Assembly: GCF_918698245.1 (NCBI RefSeq)
Contig: NZ_CAKKMS010000008.1
Coordinates: forward strand, 181,674-245,673
Direction of reading: 5' to 3'
Source: Pedobacter sp. Bi126
GTDB lineage: Bacteria; Bacteroidota; Bacteroidia; Sphingobacteriales; Sphingobacteriaceae
Length of the DNA: 64,000 nucleotides
The notes beneath the pieces were generated by a model that made no database searches, was not told the origin of the DNA, and saw nothing but the letters and a program-made list of their open reading frames with translations. Made by a program: the position numbers and the translations under genes. Below are positions 25,903 through 35,182 of this stretch, piece after piece (within the stretch, counting starts at the first letter, position 1; every line of letters starts with the position of its first letter).

Positions 25903-26841
25903 TTATTCTTTAATGAATTTGATCAGTTCTTCACTGAACTTATCTTTTTCTTCGAGAAAAGAGGCATGACCGCTTTTATCAAAGGTTACGAGTTTAGAAC
26001 CCACGATTCCTTTATTCATTTGTTGCGCTAAGGCATAGGCTACAATGTGATCGTCTTTTGCATGCATGATTAAAGTTGGGACTTTGATTTTTGCCAGATC
26101 AGCCCTCAAATCTTCATCTCTCAGCGAAATAAGTGCCTGCTCCATTGCATAGGCTGATGATTGAAGTTCAATAGAATATAACCACTGGCCAATGCCTGGC
26201 GACAGTGAACTAGGCGTTAGCGCAAATTTAGCCCCTACAGCAGCTAATAATGCCGGGCGATCTGAATTATTAAGTGCTACCCATTGGCTGATATCATCTT
26301 TGGTAAACAATGGGTAAGGATAATCGGCGGTTTTAGTGTGACGGGGGGCTGCTGCCGAGAACAGACCAAGTTTTTTAATATGTGCACCTTTGTATTTGGC
26401 TACATAATGTAACACTATTGCGCCACCCATGGAATGTCCGCCGATTACAGCGTCCTTAATGTCCATTTGATCTAAAACACTTTTAATATCATCCGCAAAC
26501 TGATCATAGTCATATTTACCAAATGGCTTATCAGACTGACCAAAGCCTCTTAAAGTAATCCCAATTGCCCGATAACCGGCCTTAACCAAGGCATGGTACT
26601 GATACTCCCAGGATGCATCGCTTAATGGGTAACCATGGATCAGCACCACTGCCGGACCATTGCCTAAATCAGTTACATGCAGTTTTACATTTGGCGCAAC
26701 CTCATAGTATTCTTTTCTTCCTTCGGTAGCTGCTGTTGTTTGTTTTTCTTCTTTGCTTTCTTTAGACTGTTCCTTACATGAGCCTAAACCAATTGCTGAA
26801 ACGAATAAAGTGACCGCAATGAGTTGATTGTACTTCATCAT
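25903..26841 (-). CDS. Alpha/beta-hydrolase lipoprotein
   Basis: Hydrolase of about 312 residues with ATGs at 26841 and 26838 as the best starts; upstream in-frame ATGs give an N-terminus incompatible with a signal peptide. The signal peptide ends in the lipobox IGLGSC, so it should be a lipoprotein. The alpha/beta-hydrolase core shows HGYPLSDASWEYQ (oxyanion), the nucleophile elbow GGHSMGG, the acid in MHAKDDHIV and the catalytic His in SGHASF. This is the family of non-haem chloroperoxidases, esterases and epoxide hydrolases; the substrate is not defined. A KEQSKESKEEKQ linker tethers the domain to the membrane. Confidence 0.9.
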   Translation of the reverse strand: MMKYNQLIAVTLFVSAIGLGSCKEQSKESKEEKQTTAATEGRKEYYEVAPNVKLHVTDLGNGPAVVLIHGYPLSDASWEYQYHALVKAGYRAIGITLRGFGQSDKPFGKYDYDQFADDIKSVLDQMDIKDAVIGGHSMGGAIVLHYVAKYKGAHIKKLGLFSAAAPRHTKTADYPYPLFTKDDISQWVALNNSDRPALLAAVGAKFALTPSSLSPGIGQWLYSIELQSSAYAMEQALISLRDEDLRADLAKIKVPTLIMHAKDDHIVAYALAQQMNKGIVGSKLVTFDKSGHASFLEEKDKFSEELIKFIKE

Positions 26842-27114
26842 AATTTGTTTGTATTTTAAATAATTGATCATGCCACTATTTTTAGTGGTCATCTCTTATC
26901 ATTCAAAACAAAAGCCACCATGCAATTACCTGATTATTAAATAAATAACAAAATAATACACATTTCAAGCTTACCTTATTTCGTTAATTTATGATTCGGT
27001 TATTTTTTGTGGTTAGGAAATAAATCTCAAGAAGATGTGACCCTGAGGGTTAATTTATTGTATAAAAGCCAATTAAATAACTGATTTTTTTTGCAAATGT
27101 TAGATTACGGGGGC

Positions 27115-27234
27115 CGTCATTCCCAACTTGATTGGGAACCGCGGAGTGCTCATGAATGCCTATAAAAAAAAGGAAAAACTTATGAATAATCGTAATACAA
27201 GCGCTTTAAGATTCCCGCCTGCGCGGGAAAGACG
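27115..27234. repeat. Interspersed MITE-like repeat, copy A
   Basis: About 120 bases bounded by CGTCATTCCC at the left and GGGAAAGACG at the right, which are imperfect inverted repeats. Inside are CTTGATTGGGAACC, AGTGCTCATGAATGCCT, CTTATGAATAATC and CCCGCCTGCGCGGG. All four blocks recur in the same order at 40126-40279. No coding content. Confidence 0.75.
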
Positions 27235-27760
27235 GACCACTCTATTGGAGTCCGTCCATAGCAGCGTAGCCGAAGGGCTTATTTGCGATTATAAATTCAA
27301 GAAGTCTTCGACTACGCTACCATTGACGTTATTTTACAAATAATTACTAATCAACACCTTAATTACTTTCGCATTTCCATCCAGCTAAGCCATAGCACGG
27401 TATCCCCGTTCTACTTAAATCGGCCTAACAAATTTTTGGGAATCCACAGGCCAAGCCCATGCAGAAACTTCAATACAAAAATTTTCAGCCGACACTTTTG
27501 TTTTTTCACGGGCTTTTATGTTTTCAACGGCATTCAAGCTAGCTACGCTGGTCTTTTGGTGCCAAAAGAAAAAGGCCTGTCCGGCCAGGACGAATAAAAC
27601 ACCCCGTCCTGCGGACACCCCTCTAAAAGAGGGGAATTATATACCGACTGATATTTCAACGTCATTTATATTGATCTTTATGAAATAAATTACCCCCTCA
27701 GAGTGACAAATGAGGCACTTAATTTATTCGTGTCAGATGGTAACATCTGAAACTATGGAA
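27235..27760. other. Repeat-rich non-coding spacer
   Basis: Holds a long imperfect dyad, AGCGTAG.CGAAG at about 27262 with CTTCG.CTACGCT at about 27309-27321. At 27600-27630 there is a short hairpin CCCCTCT/AGAGGGG within a CACCCCGTCCTGCGG context, a pattern I recall as a dispersed non-coding repeat in Sphingobacteriaceae. The 67-codon minus-strand open frame at 27415-27618 looks spurious. Confidence 0.5.
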
Positions 27761-28708
27761 CTAATTTTTTGGATGTTGAGGAATCCAGTCCAGCAAAACC
27801 TTAATAATATCATTAAAAAAAAGGTTATAAGTATCCTGGGTAACGAAGCCGATATGCGGCGTAGCCAGTACATTGTTCAATTTTCTGAAAGGATGGCCTT
27901 CATCGAGTGGTTCTTTATCAAAAACATCTAAAGCCGCTCCGGCGATCTTATTTTCTTCGAGGCTTTTGATCAATGCATCTTCATCAACCAATGGCCCTCT
28001 GGAAGTATTGATCAGGTAGGCAGTAGACTTCATCAGTGCTAAGTCTTCGGCACCCACAATGCCTTTACTCCTATCACTCAGCACCATGTGAACGGTTAGA
28101 TAATCAGATTCCTGGAATAAAGTTTTTTTGTCTACATACCTGGCACCGCCAGCTATCGCTTTTTCAGGCGTTAAATTTTCACTCCAGGCAATGGTATCCA
28201 TATCAAAAACTTTTGCCACGGCAGCAACCTGTGCACCCAAATTCCCAAGTCCTAATATGCCAAGGGTTTTCCCTTTTAAATCGTTACCCACCATATGCTG
28301 CCAGCCACCAGCACGCAGATTGGCATTTTCTTGTGGAATGTGTTTCGCGATGGCCATTAAGAGTGCCCAGGTAAGCTCTAAAGCGCCGTGACCTAAATAA
28401 CCTGTATTGCGCACTTCAATTTGTAATTTTTCAGCTGCAGCAACATCAATGGAACGGTTTCTGGCACCTGTAGAAACGATCAGTTTCAGGTTGGGCAGCT
28501 GCATGAGTAAAGCAGCGCTTAATGGAGTGCGCTCGCGCATGACACAAATGATATCAAAAGGGATTAAGCGTGCTACAAGTTCATCCTCCCCATGAAGATG
28601 ATCGGTAAATACCTTAATATCGGCATGTTCGGCAAGTACCGTCCAATCGGCAAATGATTTCGCTACATCCTGGTAATCATCAAGTACCGCAATTTTATAT
28701 TTCGACAT
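27761..28708 (-). CDS. D-2-hydroxyacid dehydrogenase (NAD-dependent)
   Basis: Cytoplasmic oxidoreductase of 315 residues that interconverts 2-oxoacids and D-2-hydroxyacids with NAD(P)H. The Rossmann dinucleotide motif is GILGLGNLGAQVA (about 147-160). The catalytic Arg lies in INTSRGPLVDEDAL, the Glu in AALDVFDKEPL, and the His in ATPHIGFVT near the C-terminus. The substrate specificity (glyoxylate, phosphoglycerate, lactate or other) cannot be read. It is the last gene of the probable 13-gene operon, 35 bases after the TMEM175-like gene. Confidence 0.92.
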   Translation of the reverse strand: MSKYKIAVLDDYQDVAKSFADWTVLAEHADIKVFTDHLHGEDELVARLIPFDIICVMRERTPLSAALLMQLPNLKLIVSTGARNRSIDVAAAEKLQIEVRNTGYLGHGALELTWALLMAIAKHIPQENANLRAGGWQHMVGNDLKGKTLGILGLGNLGAQVAAVAKVFDMDTIAWSENLTPEKAIAGGARYVDKKTLFQESDYLTVHMVLSDRSKGIVGAEDLALMKSTAYLINTSRGPLVDEDALIKSLEENKIAGAALDVFDKEPLDEGHPFRKLNNVLATPHIGFVTQDTYNLFFNDIIKVLLDWIPQHPKN

Positions 28709-28743
28709 ATTTTATAAATTTAAATCCTTTGCAATTACAACCA

Positions 28744-29361
28744 CTATGTTTGGATAAAGTTAATTTTCTTTGATGATACCGCCCAGAATATCCAAAGCAA
28801 AACACAGATCAGCAAAGCGGGATCGGGATAAAAGAACGAAAGGACAAAAGCGATTAAGTAGGTCGGGAATCCATACAGATAGTTGTTTCTGAGCTGCATA
28901 ATGGCAGCATCACTTATTCCGGGACGCAACAGTTTTTTATCCGAGGTAGCCTGTTGCCAAAGCAGGTTGAAAGCCAGATTAATCAGAACGAACAGTCCGG
29001 TGTAAATGGTAACTGAAAGCTGCTTGGAATCTGTTAGAAAAAACCTGGCCAGTAGTGCGCTGGGAAAAGAAACAAGCGAAACCAGGAACAGTATGAGTCC
29101 GTTGGCAAACATCAGCCCCGTGTTTCGTTTGTAAATCTGTTTAAAAACTTTATGGTGGTTAACCCAGATAATAAAAATGCTAAAAAAGGAAATGACAAAA
29201 GCGACATAGCCCGGCCACTGCAGTTTTAATTGCTCCAGCAAATGAATGGAAGTGTCGCCGTTTTTTATCTCGGGCACATGAAGTTCGAGCACCAGGAGTG
29301 TTACTGATATGGCGAAAACTCCATCGCTAAAAGCCTCTATTCTTTCTGTTTCCTTTTCCAT
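28744..29361 (-). CDS. TMEM175-family (DUF1211) membrane protein
   Basis: Integral membrane protein of 205 residues, probably six helices. The N-terminal signature RIEAFSDGVFAISVTLLVLE is the hallmark of the TMEM175/DUF1211 family, whose characterised bacterial members are potassium-selective channels. Later helices are visible at GYVAFVISFFSIFIIWVNHH, GLILFLVSLVSF and FVLSFFYPDPALLICVLLWIFW. It lies 8 bases after the MhqD-like hydrolase in the operon. Confidence 0.9.
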   Translation of the reverse strand: MEKETERIEAFSDGVFAISVTLLVLELHVPEIKNGDTSIHLLEQLKLQWPGYVAFVISFFSIFIIWVNHHKVFKQIYKRNTGLMFANGLILFLVSLVSFPSALLARFFLTDSKQLSVTIYTGLFVLINLAFNLLWQQATSDKKLLRPGISDAAIMQLRNNYLYGFPTYLIAFVLSFFYPDPALLICVLLWIFWAVSSKKINFIQT

Positions 29362-29369
29362 TCGCTCCG

Positions 29370-29984
29370 TTAACCGTTAAAAATCAGCTTATTTACCTGT
29401 GCAATTTCTGAATGACTGATGGTATGCCCCATGTTTTGGTAAATAATCTCGGTAACCTCTGCGCCCATACCTTCGAGTAAAGCAGTTGATTCTTTAACCC
29501 TCGATACCGGAACGTGCATATCGGGATCGCTGCTGCCGATAAAAACAGGAGTACCGTCGAAGTCGCCATGATAATTGCGGTGATCCACCTGTTCGCCGAT
29601 AAGGCCACCTGTGAAAGCCACCACACCACCATAACGGGCAGCATTGCTTGCAACAAAATCAAGGGTTAAACAGGCGCCCTGAGAAAAACCTAAAAAGTAG
29701 ATCTGCTCTTTTGTAAAACCTTCTTTTCCCAGATCAATTACAATATCGTTTATTGTTTTTAGCGCATTGGAAAGTGAAGGCTCGTTAGCTGCCCGTGGCG
29801 CCAAAAATGATTGAGGGTACCAGGTATTATTTTCCGCCTGCGGGGCGATCAATGCAAATTTTGAAACCTCCAGGTATTCTGCCATTGATAATATATCCTG
29901 GGCAGTTCCTCCACGACCGTGGATCATGATCAGCACTTTTCCTGCCTGATCAAGGCTTTTTCCAGCTTTTATAATTTCTTTCAT
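29370..29984 (-). CDS. MhqD-like phospholipase/carboxylesterase
   Basis: Small cytoplasmic alpha/beta-hydrolase of 204 residues of the phospholipase/carboxylesterase family. It shows MIHGRGGTAQD (oxyanion loop), the nucleophile in GFSQGACL, the acid in SSDPDMHVP and the His in MGHTIS. This is the family of Bacillus MhqD, which works with the MhqO dioxygenase against quinones and hydroquinones. An MhqO-like gene lies two genes upstream. The gap to the acetyltransferase gene is a single base. Confidence 0.88.
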   Translation of the reverse strand: MKEIIKAGKSLDQAGKVLIMIHGRGGTAQDILSMAEYLEVSKFALIAPQAENNTWYPQSFLAPRAANEPSLSNALKTINDIVIDLGKEGFTKEQIYFLGFSQGACLTLDFVASNAARYGGVVAFTGGLIGEQVDHRNYHGDFDGTPVFIGSSDPDMHVPVSRVKESTALLEGMGAEVTEIIYQNMGHTISHSEIAQVNKLIFNG

Positions 29985-29985
29985 T

Positions 29986-30291
29986 TTATTCTTCTTCTTT
30001 TATTTTGTTCCAGATATCGCGATACAGATCTTCGTGCCGTTTGAACTGGATGTGAACATAAGGGCACATTGGGATAACCATTAATCGGTTTTCGCGGACA
30101 TAGGCCACCATTGCATCGAGCAACATTTTAGCATATCCTTTTCCTTCTTTTGCAGGATCTACTTCGGTATGGTAAACGGTTAAATCGTTATCCTTAATAT
30201 CGAAAATCATTTCGCCAACTTTTCCGTCTTCATCATAAATATCGAACGAACTTGGTTCGCCTTCCTGAATGTTTAATTTTACCTCTGCCAT
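29986..30291 (-). CDS. GNAT-like N-acetyltransferase (YjdJ/NATD1 type)
   Basis: Short protein of 101 residues. The compact GNAT domain carries HTEVDPAKEGKGYAKMLL, the acetyl-CoA binding loop, then MVAYVRENRLMVIPMCPYVHIQFKRH, typical of the NATD1/YjdJ group. The substrate of this group is unknown. It sits between the MhqO-like dioxygenase (4-base gap) and the MhqD-like esterase (1-base gap), so it belongs to the operon. Confidence 0.88.
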   Translation of the reverse strand: MAEVKLNIQEGEPSSFDIYDEDGKVGEMIFDIKDNDLTVYHTEVDPAKEGKGYAKMLLDAMVAYVRENRLMVIPMCPYVHIQFKRHEDLYRDIWNKIKEEE

Positions 30292-30295
30292 CTTT

Positions 30296-31231
30296 TTAAA
30301 TTAATTTTGGAAGTAATTTATCTAAATCTTCGCGTAAATGCTCGTGCTGATGCGGTAATTTTAAATGTGTCCCCAGTTCATTTAAAGGCTCATCAACGGT
30401 AAAACCTGGATTTTCTGTTGCAATTTCGAAAAGTACACCCCCTGGTTCGCGGAAATATAAAGAGTAGAAATAATCACGATCGATTTTAGGCGTAATCTGT
30501 AAGTTTTTACTTAAAATCTGCTCCCTCAATTCCATTTGAATATCCTCGTTTTTAACACGGAATGCCACATGGTGGTTGGTACCGGCAGCATTTCTTCCCC
30601 TGTGGCCAGATGGTACTTCCAACAGATCTACAATAGCCGCATTTTCTACGGTATCGGTAATAAAACGATATCGGTTTTCTTCCTGTCCCAGTAAACGGTA
30701 ACCAAATAAATCAGTTAATACCTTTGCGGTTCCATCGATACTTTGCAGGGTTAAAGTGGTACTGTGGAAACCTTTGGTTGCAGTATCCTTTTTGATATCA
30801 GCAGTTTCCCAGGGCGTTCTGGCATCTGTAGTTTTAGGTACAATCAAACTCAGCGATAAACCATCTGGGTCTTTAAAAGCAAGTACCTGTTCGCCGAAAC
30901 GCTCGGTAATCTCCTTTGTTTTAACGTTTGCGGCACCGAATCTTTCCAACCAGAACTGGTGACTGCCCACAGGTACAGAATAGCCGATTTCTGTTGCCAT
31001 CCCCACGCCTTCAGTGCCCTGCCCAATTCCATCCCATGGAAAAAAGGTAAGAATGGTTCCTGCTGATCCACTTTCATCGCCATAATAGAGATGGTAAGTA
31101 CCCGGGTCATCAAAATTTACCGTTTTTTTCACCAACCTTAAACCCAGTGTTTTAGTATAAAAATCGAAGTTTTGCTGTGCATTGCCTGCAATCGCCGTGA
31201 TGTGGTGCAAGCCTAAAATGTTATTATTCAT
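30296..31231 (-). CDS. Ring-cleaving dioxygenase, MhqO-like (glyoxalase fold)
   Basis: Cytoplasmic protein of 311 residues with two vicinal-oxygen-chelate modules. Metal ligands are seen in LGLHHITAIAG (first His), GTNHHVAFRV (second His) and the Glu in GGVLFEIATENPG. This family contains hydroquinone dioxygenases such as Bacillus MhqO, which open quinone-derived rings. In the operon it lies 5 bases after the TPR kinase and just upstream of the acetyltransferase and MhqD-like esterase, which supports a quinone/aromatic detoxification role. The substrate is inferred, not shown. Confidence 0.9.
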   Translation of the reverse strand: MNNNILGLHHITAIAGNAQQNFDFYTKTLGLRLVKKTVNFDDPGTYHLYYGDESGSAGTILTFFPWDGIGQGTEGVGMATEIGYSVPVGSHQFWLERFGAANVKTKEITERFGEQVLAFKDPDGLSLSLIVPKTTDARTPWETADIKKDTATKGFHSTTLTLQSIDGTAKVLTDLFGYRLLGQEENRYRFITDTVENAAIVDLLEVPSGHRGRNAAGTNHHVAFRVKNEDIQMELREQILSKNLQITPKIDRDYFYSLYFREPGGVLFEIATENPGFTVDEPLNELGTHLKLPHQHEHLREDLDKLLPKLI

Positions 31232-31236
31232 ATCGT

Positions 31237-33543
31237 TTAATTTTTGTTTATTAATAGTGCTGAGCTTTCTGTAATTAATTCGTTGTGGCGTTTGAAGATG
31301 ACATCAAGCACAAGGCCATCATCATTCCACATTTTTATTTCTCCGTTAAGCTGTTCGGTAAGGCCGGTCATTAAGCTCATTCCAAGTGATTCGGTATGAT
31401 CAGGATCGAAGCCTGCTGGCAAACCAATCCCCGTATCTGCAATTTTCAGTTCGCAGCGCTCCTCTCCCGTGAGCAAGAAAGAAATGTGCACTTTACCTTT
31501 TTTATCATCCGGAAAGGCATATTTAATCACGTTACTAATGGCCTCGTTCAGGATCAAACCAAGCGGAACCGCCTGTGCAACATCTAATTTAATCGCCTCT
31601 GTTTCTAAAGTGAACTGGATTTTCTTATCAGTACCAAAACATTCGATCATATATTCTACCAATTCTTTGATGTACCATTTCATATCAATTTCGGCCAGAT
31701 TATCAGACTGATAAAGCTTTTGATGAATAAGCGACATGGCATGCATCCGGTTCTGGCTATTTCTAATGGCCACTAAAGCATCTTCATTATCGAGGTAAGC
31801 CGACTGGGTATTAAGCAGGCTGATTACAATCTGCAGGTTGTTTTTAACCCGGTGATGGATTTCGCGGAGGAGCCATTCTTTTTCGCCGAGTATTTTCCTA
31901 AGCAGTTCGTTCTGCGTATTGATTTCTTCCTGCTTTTGTTCCAGGATAAGATTGCTACGTTTTTTTAAACGATAACGGTTATAAATGAGGCCTGCAAACA
32001 GCGCCGCGATAATAAGTCCTGCGATAAAAAAATACCTCACCCGTTCCTCATTCCCGATCCTGACCTGCTGCAACTGATTTTTCTGATGAAGCAAGGCAAT
32101 ATCCTTATCTTTTTTCTCGGTTTGATATTCGATTTCCAATCCCGAAATCTGTTTGTTCTTTTCGTTGTTCCAGATGGAATCTGTTAATCTTTTATAGGTT
32201 TTATAGTGCGCCACAGCCGACCAGGGTTTGTTCAATGCAGAATCTACATCAAACCAAAGCCTGTGCAACTGAGACAGCGCCAGTAAGTTTTTCTGCGCTA
32301 AACTTTGCTTTTCATGTTCTTTTAAATAACCGTCGGCAGCTTGAAATTGCTTCTCACGGATCAGTTTCCGGATGATACTGCGGTACAGGTAAATCTGGTT
32401 CGGATCATCTTTGGGCAGATCATGGTGGAATTTAATTAAAGTTTTGAAAAATGGTTCAGCCTTGTCATATTGTCCAATATCGTAGTAGGTGTTGAACAAA
32501 ATATAAGGTATGCGCAGTTTCATCTGGGTATCAGTTGGCGGATATTTTTTAATCAGCTCTTTCAACTCAGCTATTCCTTCTTCAAACCTTTTCATGCGAA
32601 CATAAATGGTAGCTACATTGGCAATAATGGTTTGCATATAACCTGGATCTTTATAACGCTCCGCGATGTTTTTTGCCCTTAACCAATAATCAAGCGCTTT
32701 CTGGTCGTTACGCAGGTAATAATAGGTTAAACCTAAATGGTTGTTTATAGAACTTCTTTGCAAACTTGTATCAGCCAACTGGTCGGCAGTTTTCTCTGCT
32801 AGTAAACCGTATTTTAGCGCTTCCGAAAAATTGCCGAGGCTGATATTGGTAATACACATGTTATTGTACACGCCTTGCAACTCTTTAAAACTAATAGCCT
32901 TGTAAACAGCAAGCGAGGTATCCATTAGTTGAATGGCATAGGCTGGCTGCCCTTTTATGTTGTAATAATCGCCCAGGTTTTTAAGCGAATTGGCTTCTTC
33001 TAATTTATTTCCTGCCTGGCGGTAAAGGGCCAGGGATTTTTCATTGTAAGCAATTTTCTTTTCGAGATCCGCTCCTTCATTACCAAAAAGATTCCCTATG
33101 GCCGAATATGCTTCTGCCAATTGATCTTTCAGATTCATCTTCGAGGCGTAGGCAATGGCCTGTTCATAAATTTTTGTCCCTAAAACCTTATCTCCCGATT
33201 CGCGGATGATATTTCCTTTGAGCACCATACTTCGGGCAATTCCTTTTGGATATTCGATCTTGCCGGCTAAAGCAAAAGCCTGTTCGCGGAGCTGCATCGC
33301 CCGGGCAAGGTCGGCTTTTAATTCGCCTGGTAAATTGAGGTAATAGGTACCCAGATCGATCCATAAATCGACTTTACTTTCGGTTTGGCCAAGCCTGCGG
33401 AGTTTAATTTCCGCTGTCTCAACTTCCTTGATGGTCCTGATGCCCTGCCCTTTTGCAAGGACAGGACTGATCAGCATGAAAGTAATTAACAGGAACCTGA
33501 ATTCCGGCCAGCAACAATTAGCTATTTTGTTTATGGTTGGCAT
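31237..33543 (-). CDS. TPR sensor histidine kinase, HisKA_2 type, within the operon
   Basis: Membrane kinase of 768 residues. An N-terminal signal peptide ends about residue 33 (KGQG). TPR repeats run to about 440, a transmembrane helix lies near 500-518 (RYFFIAGLIIAALFAGLIY), and a coiled coil leads to a HisKA_2 domain with EIHHRVKNNLQIVISLL. The HATPase domain shows NEAISNVIKYAF and DTGIGLP. Related kinases feed response regulators without their own transmembrane parts. It is a paralog of the kinase at 42240, divergent from this operon, and may form a local signalling set with the REC-sigma54 proteins. It starts 2 bases after the DUF1275 gene. Confidence 0.93.
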   Translation of the reverse strand: MPTINKIANCCWPEFRFLLITFMLISPVLAKGQGIRTIKEVETAEIKLRRLGQTESKVDLWIDLGTYYLNLPGELKADLARAMQLREQAFALAGKIEYPKGIARSMVLKGNIIRESGDKVLGTKIYEQAIAYASKMNLKDQLAEAYSAIGNLFGNEGADLEKKIAYNEKSLALYRQAGNKLEEANSLKNLGDYYNIKGQPAYAIQLMDTSLAVYKAISFKELQGVYNNMCITNISLGNFSEALKYGLLAEKTADQLADTSLQRSSINNHLGLTYYYLRNDQKALDYWLRAKNIAERYKDPGYMQTIIANVATIYVRMKRFEEGIAELKELIKKYPPTDTQMKLRIPYILFNTYYDIGQYDKAEPFFKTLIKFHHDLPKDDPNQIYLYRSIIRKLIREKQFQAADGYLKEHEKQSLAQKNLLALSQLHRLWFDVDSALNKPWSAVAHYKTYKRLTDSIWNNEKNKQISGLEIEYQTEKKDKDIALLHQKNQLQQVRIGNEERVRYFFIAGLIIAALFAGLIYNRYRLKKRSNLILEQKQEEINTQNELLRKILGEKEWLLREIHHRVKNNLQIVISLLNTQSAYLDNEDALVAIRNSQNRMHAMSLIHQKLYQSDNLAEIDMKWYIKELVEYMIECFGTDKKIQFTLETEAIKLDVAQAVPLGLILNEAISNVIKYAFPDDKKGKVHISFLLTGEERCELKIADTGIGLPAGFDPDHTESLGMSLMTGLTEQLNGEIKMWNDDGLVLDVIFKRHNELITESSALLINKN

Positions 33544-33545
33544 CT

Positions 33546-34235
33546 TTAAATTTTAGCATCATTTTTATCCGCCTTTGTGCTGTAATAGCAGATTAACATG
33601 GCAACACCAGGCAGCACGATGCCCACTAAGCCAAACAGCTGTCCGATCCAGGCGCCGAGGATACAGCCAATTAAAAAGCCGCCCAATGTGATTAAACCTT
33701 TATTTATCCCTGAAAGGAAGTCGGCGTTTTTGAAACCCGAATTACAAAACGACCTGATATCAAGCGCAAACTGGGTTACATTACCCGTCATCATGGTGGT
33801 TGGTCCATAGGTTTCTTTGGCATAAAGTTTCCCAAAGGCATTCTGTATCCCCATGGCAAAAACCACGATCATGGTAACCAGGTACATTGGCCATGTAACT
33901 TCACCATTGTCTATATAGCCTAAAGAATACGCTATTGCACCGCCAAGTAAAAGAATAAGCCCCTCACATAAAAGCAGAAAATGCCTGTTCGAAAATCTCG
34001 CCGATATCCAGCCGCCAGCCATAACAGAGAGCATAAATATTGGGAAAGTTAGCAGTTTGATCCATGCATCGCCATCAGAGCCTTTTATCATCTGATAAGC
34101 GAATACGATAAAGTTTCCTGTAACGTGTGCCGAAAAAATCTTATCGGCAGCAACAAAGGTAATACTATCGCAATAGCCCGCTATAATGGTTAATACAAGG
34201 GTTACAAACCAGATATTGTTCTGTTTTTCTTCCAT
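33546..34235 (-). CDS. DUF1275 (YoaK-like) membrane protein
   Basis: Predicted six-helix membrane protein of 229 residues. The DUF1275 signature is visible as AGYCDSITFV at the start and AHVTGNFI, MGIQNAFG and GPTTMMTGNVTQFALDI further on. The function of this family is unknown; transport is assumed from topology only. It sits between the Dps gene (13-base gap) and the TPR kinase gene (2-base gap). Confidence 0.9.
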   Translation of the reverse strand: MEEKQNNIWFVTLVLTIIAGYCDSITFVAADKIFSAHVTGNFIVFAYQMIKGSDGDAWIKLLTFPIFMLSVMAGGWISARFSNRHFLLLCEGLILLLGGAIAYSLGYIDNGEVTWPMYLVTMIVVFAMGIQNAFGKLYAKETYGPTTMMTGNVTQFALDIRSFCNSGFKNADFLSGINKGLITLGGFLIGCILGAWIGQLFGLVGIVLPGVAMLICYYSTKADKNDAKI

Positions 34236-34248
34236 TTTGTTTTTGATT

Positions 34249-34722
34249 TTACGATAAATGAGCCCTTAACATCCAGGCCATGGTTTCGTGTGTTTCCATT
34301 AATCCTGTGATGTAATCGCTTGTTCCGGCATCTTTAAGCGCCCCTGCATAATTATCGATGTTTTCTCTTAAATGGATCAGGATACTTTCGTGATCTGCCA
34401 ATAACATTTTGATGTAGGTTGGTGCATCGTTTTTACCGCGGTCGTCTTCAGTTAAGTGAGTTAATTCCAGAAACTGTTTAAGCGATGCGGGCGCATAATG
34501 ACCAAGCTTGCGGATACGTTCTGCAACTTCATCAACAATATCTTCCAGTTGGGTGTATTGCTCTTCAAAAAATTTGTGTTTGTTGTAAAAGTCTGGTCCT
34601 TCAACGTTCCAGTGCGCTTTTCTTGTTTTGGTATATAAAACGTATTCATCTGCAAGAATTTTGCTTAATGAATGTGCAACCTCGGCGAGGTTTTCTGCGC
34701 TGATTCCAATTTTAGCTTCCAT
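34249..34722 (-). CDS. dps: Dps-family DNA-binding ferritin-like protein
   Basis: Dps-type mini-ferritin of 157 residues that binds iron and protects DNA during oxidative stress. The ferroxidase region is visible in KAHWNVEGPDFYNKHKFFEEQY and EDIVDEVAERIRKLG, with the expected His, Asp and Glu ligands between about residues 37 and 70. Twelve subunits assemble into a shell. Presence in this operon is a strong hint that the operon answers an oxidative or electrophile stress. Confidence 0.95.
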   Translation of the reverse strand: MEAKIGISAENLAEVAHSLSKILADEYVLYTKTRKAHWNVEGPDFYNKHKFFEEQYTQLEDIVDEVAERIRKLGHYAPASLKQFLELTHLTEDDRGKNDAPTYIKMLLADHESILIHLRENIDNYAGALKDAGTSDYITGLMETHETMAWMLRAHLS

Positions 34723-34744
34723 AATTTGTGATTTAATGTTTATT

Positions 34745-35179
34745 TTAATTAAAAAGTGTATTGAATAAATAATGATCTATTGAAATAGTCCCGGGTCCGA
34801 TTAACCATAAAAAAAGCATGGCCAATGTGTACATGTAAGGTACATCACGCACTTCAATCGAATCTTTACGATGTACTACGAAATAGCCGATGGCCGTTAC
34901 ACCTATAGATGGCAATAAGAAAAGTCTGGTTCCGACACCTATGGCAACCAGAAATGGCACAAGGGTATCAGAAAAAGTGGCAACCAGGGCATTCAGTTTA
35001 TCTGGCAACCCCAGGGGATTGGGTACATGTTCTTTCTCTCCGTTTTGTACACGGAACTTTTTCATGCCATGAACCCTGAAAAGCTCGAGCATGAGCAGCA
35101 GCCTAAAAATAAGTACGGCCCAGTTGTTAAAGTCTGATCCCAAATCAGAATAAAGCAGGTATTTAATGATATTTTCCAT
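34745..35179 (-). CDS. DoxX-family membrane protein
   Basis: Small membrane protein of 144 residues with about four helices. It contains the DoxX-like features WAVLIFRLLLMLELFRVHGMKK, ALVATFSDTLVPFLVAIGVGTRL and a C-terminal WLIGPGTISIDHYLF. DoxX relatives are linked to quinone-dependent redox steps and oxidative-stress complexes. Here it sits next to Dps and the amidohydrolase (3-base gap), supporting a redox-stress theme. Confidence 0.82.
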   Translation of the reverse strand: MENIIKYLLYSDLGSDFNNWAVLIFRLLLMLELFRVHGMKKFRVQNGEKEHVPNPLGLPDKLNALVATFSDTLVPFLVAIGVGTRLFLLPSIGVTAIGYFVVHRKDSIEVRDVPYMYTLAMLFLWLIGPGTISIDHYLFNTLFN

Positions 35180-35182
35180 GGA

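Noticed and set aside
27415..27618. A 67-codon minus-strand frame in the repeat-rich spacer
   Set aside because: It overlaps dispersed repeat sequence and shows no coherent domain.
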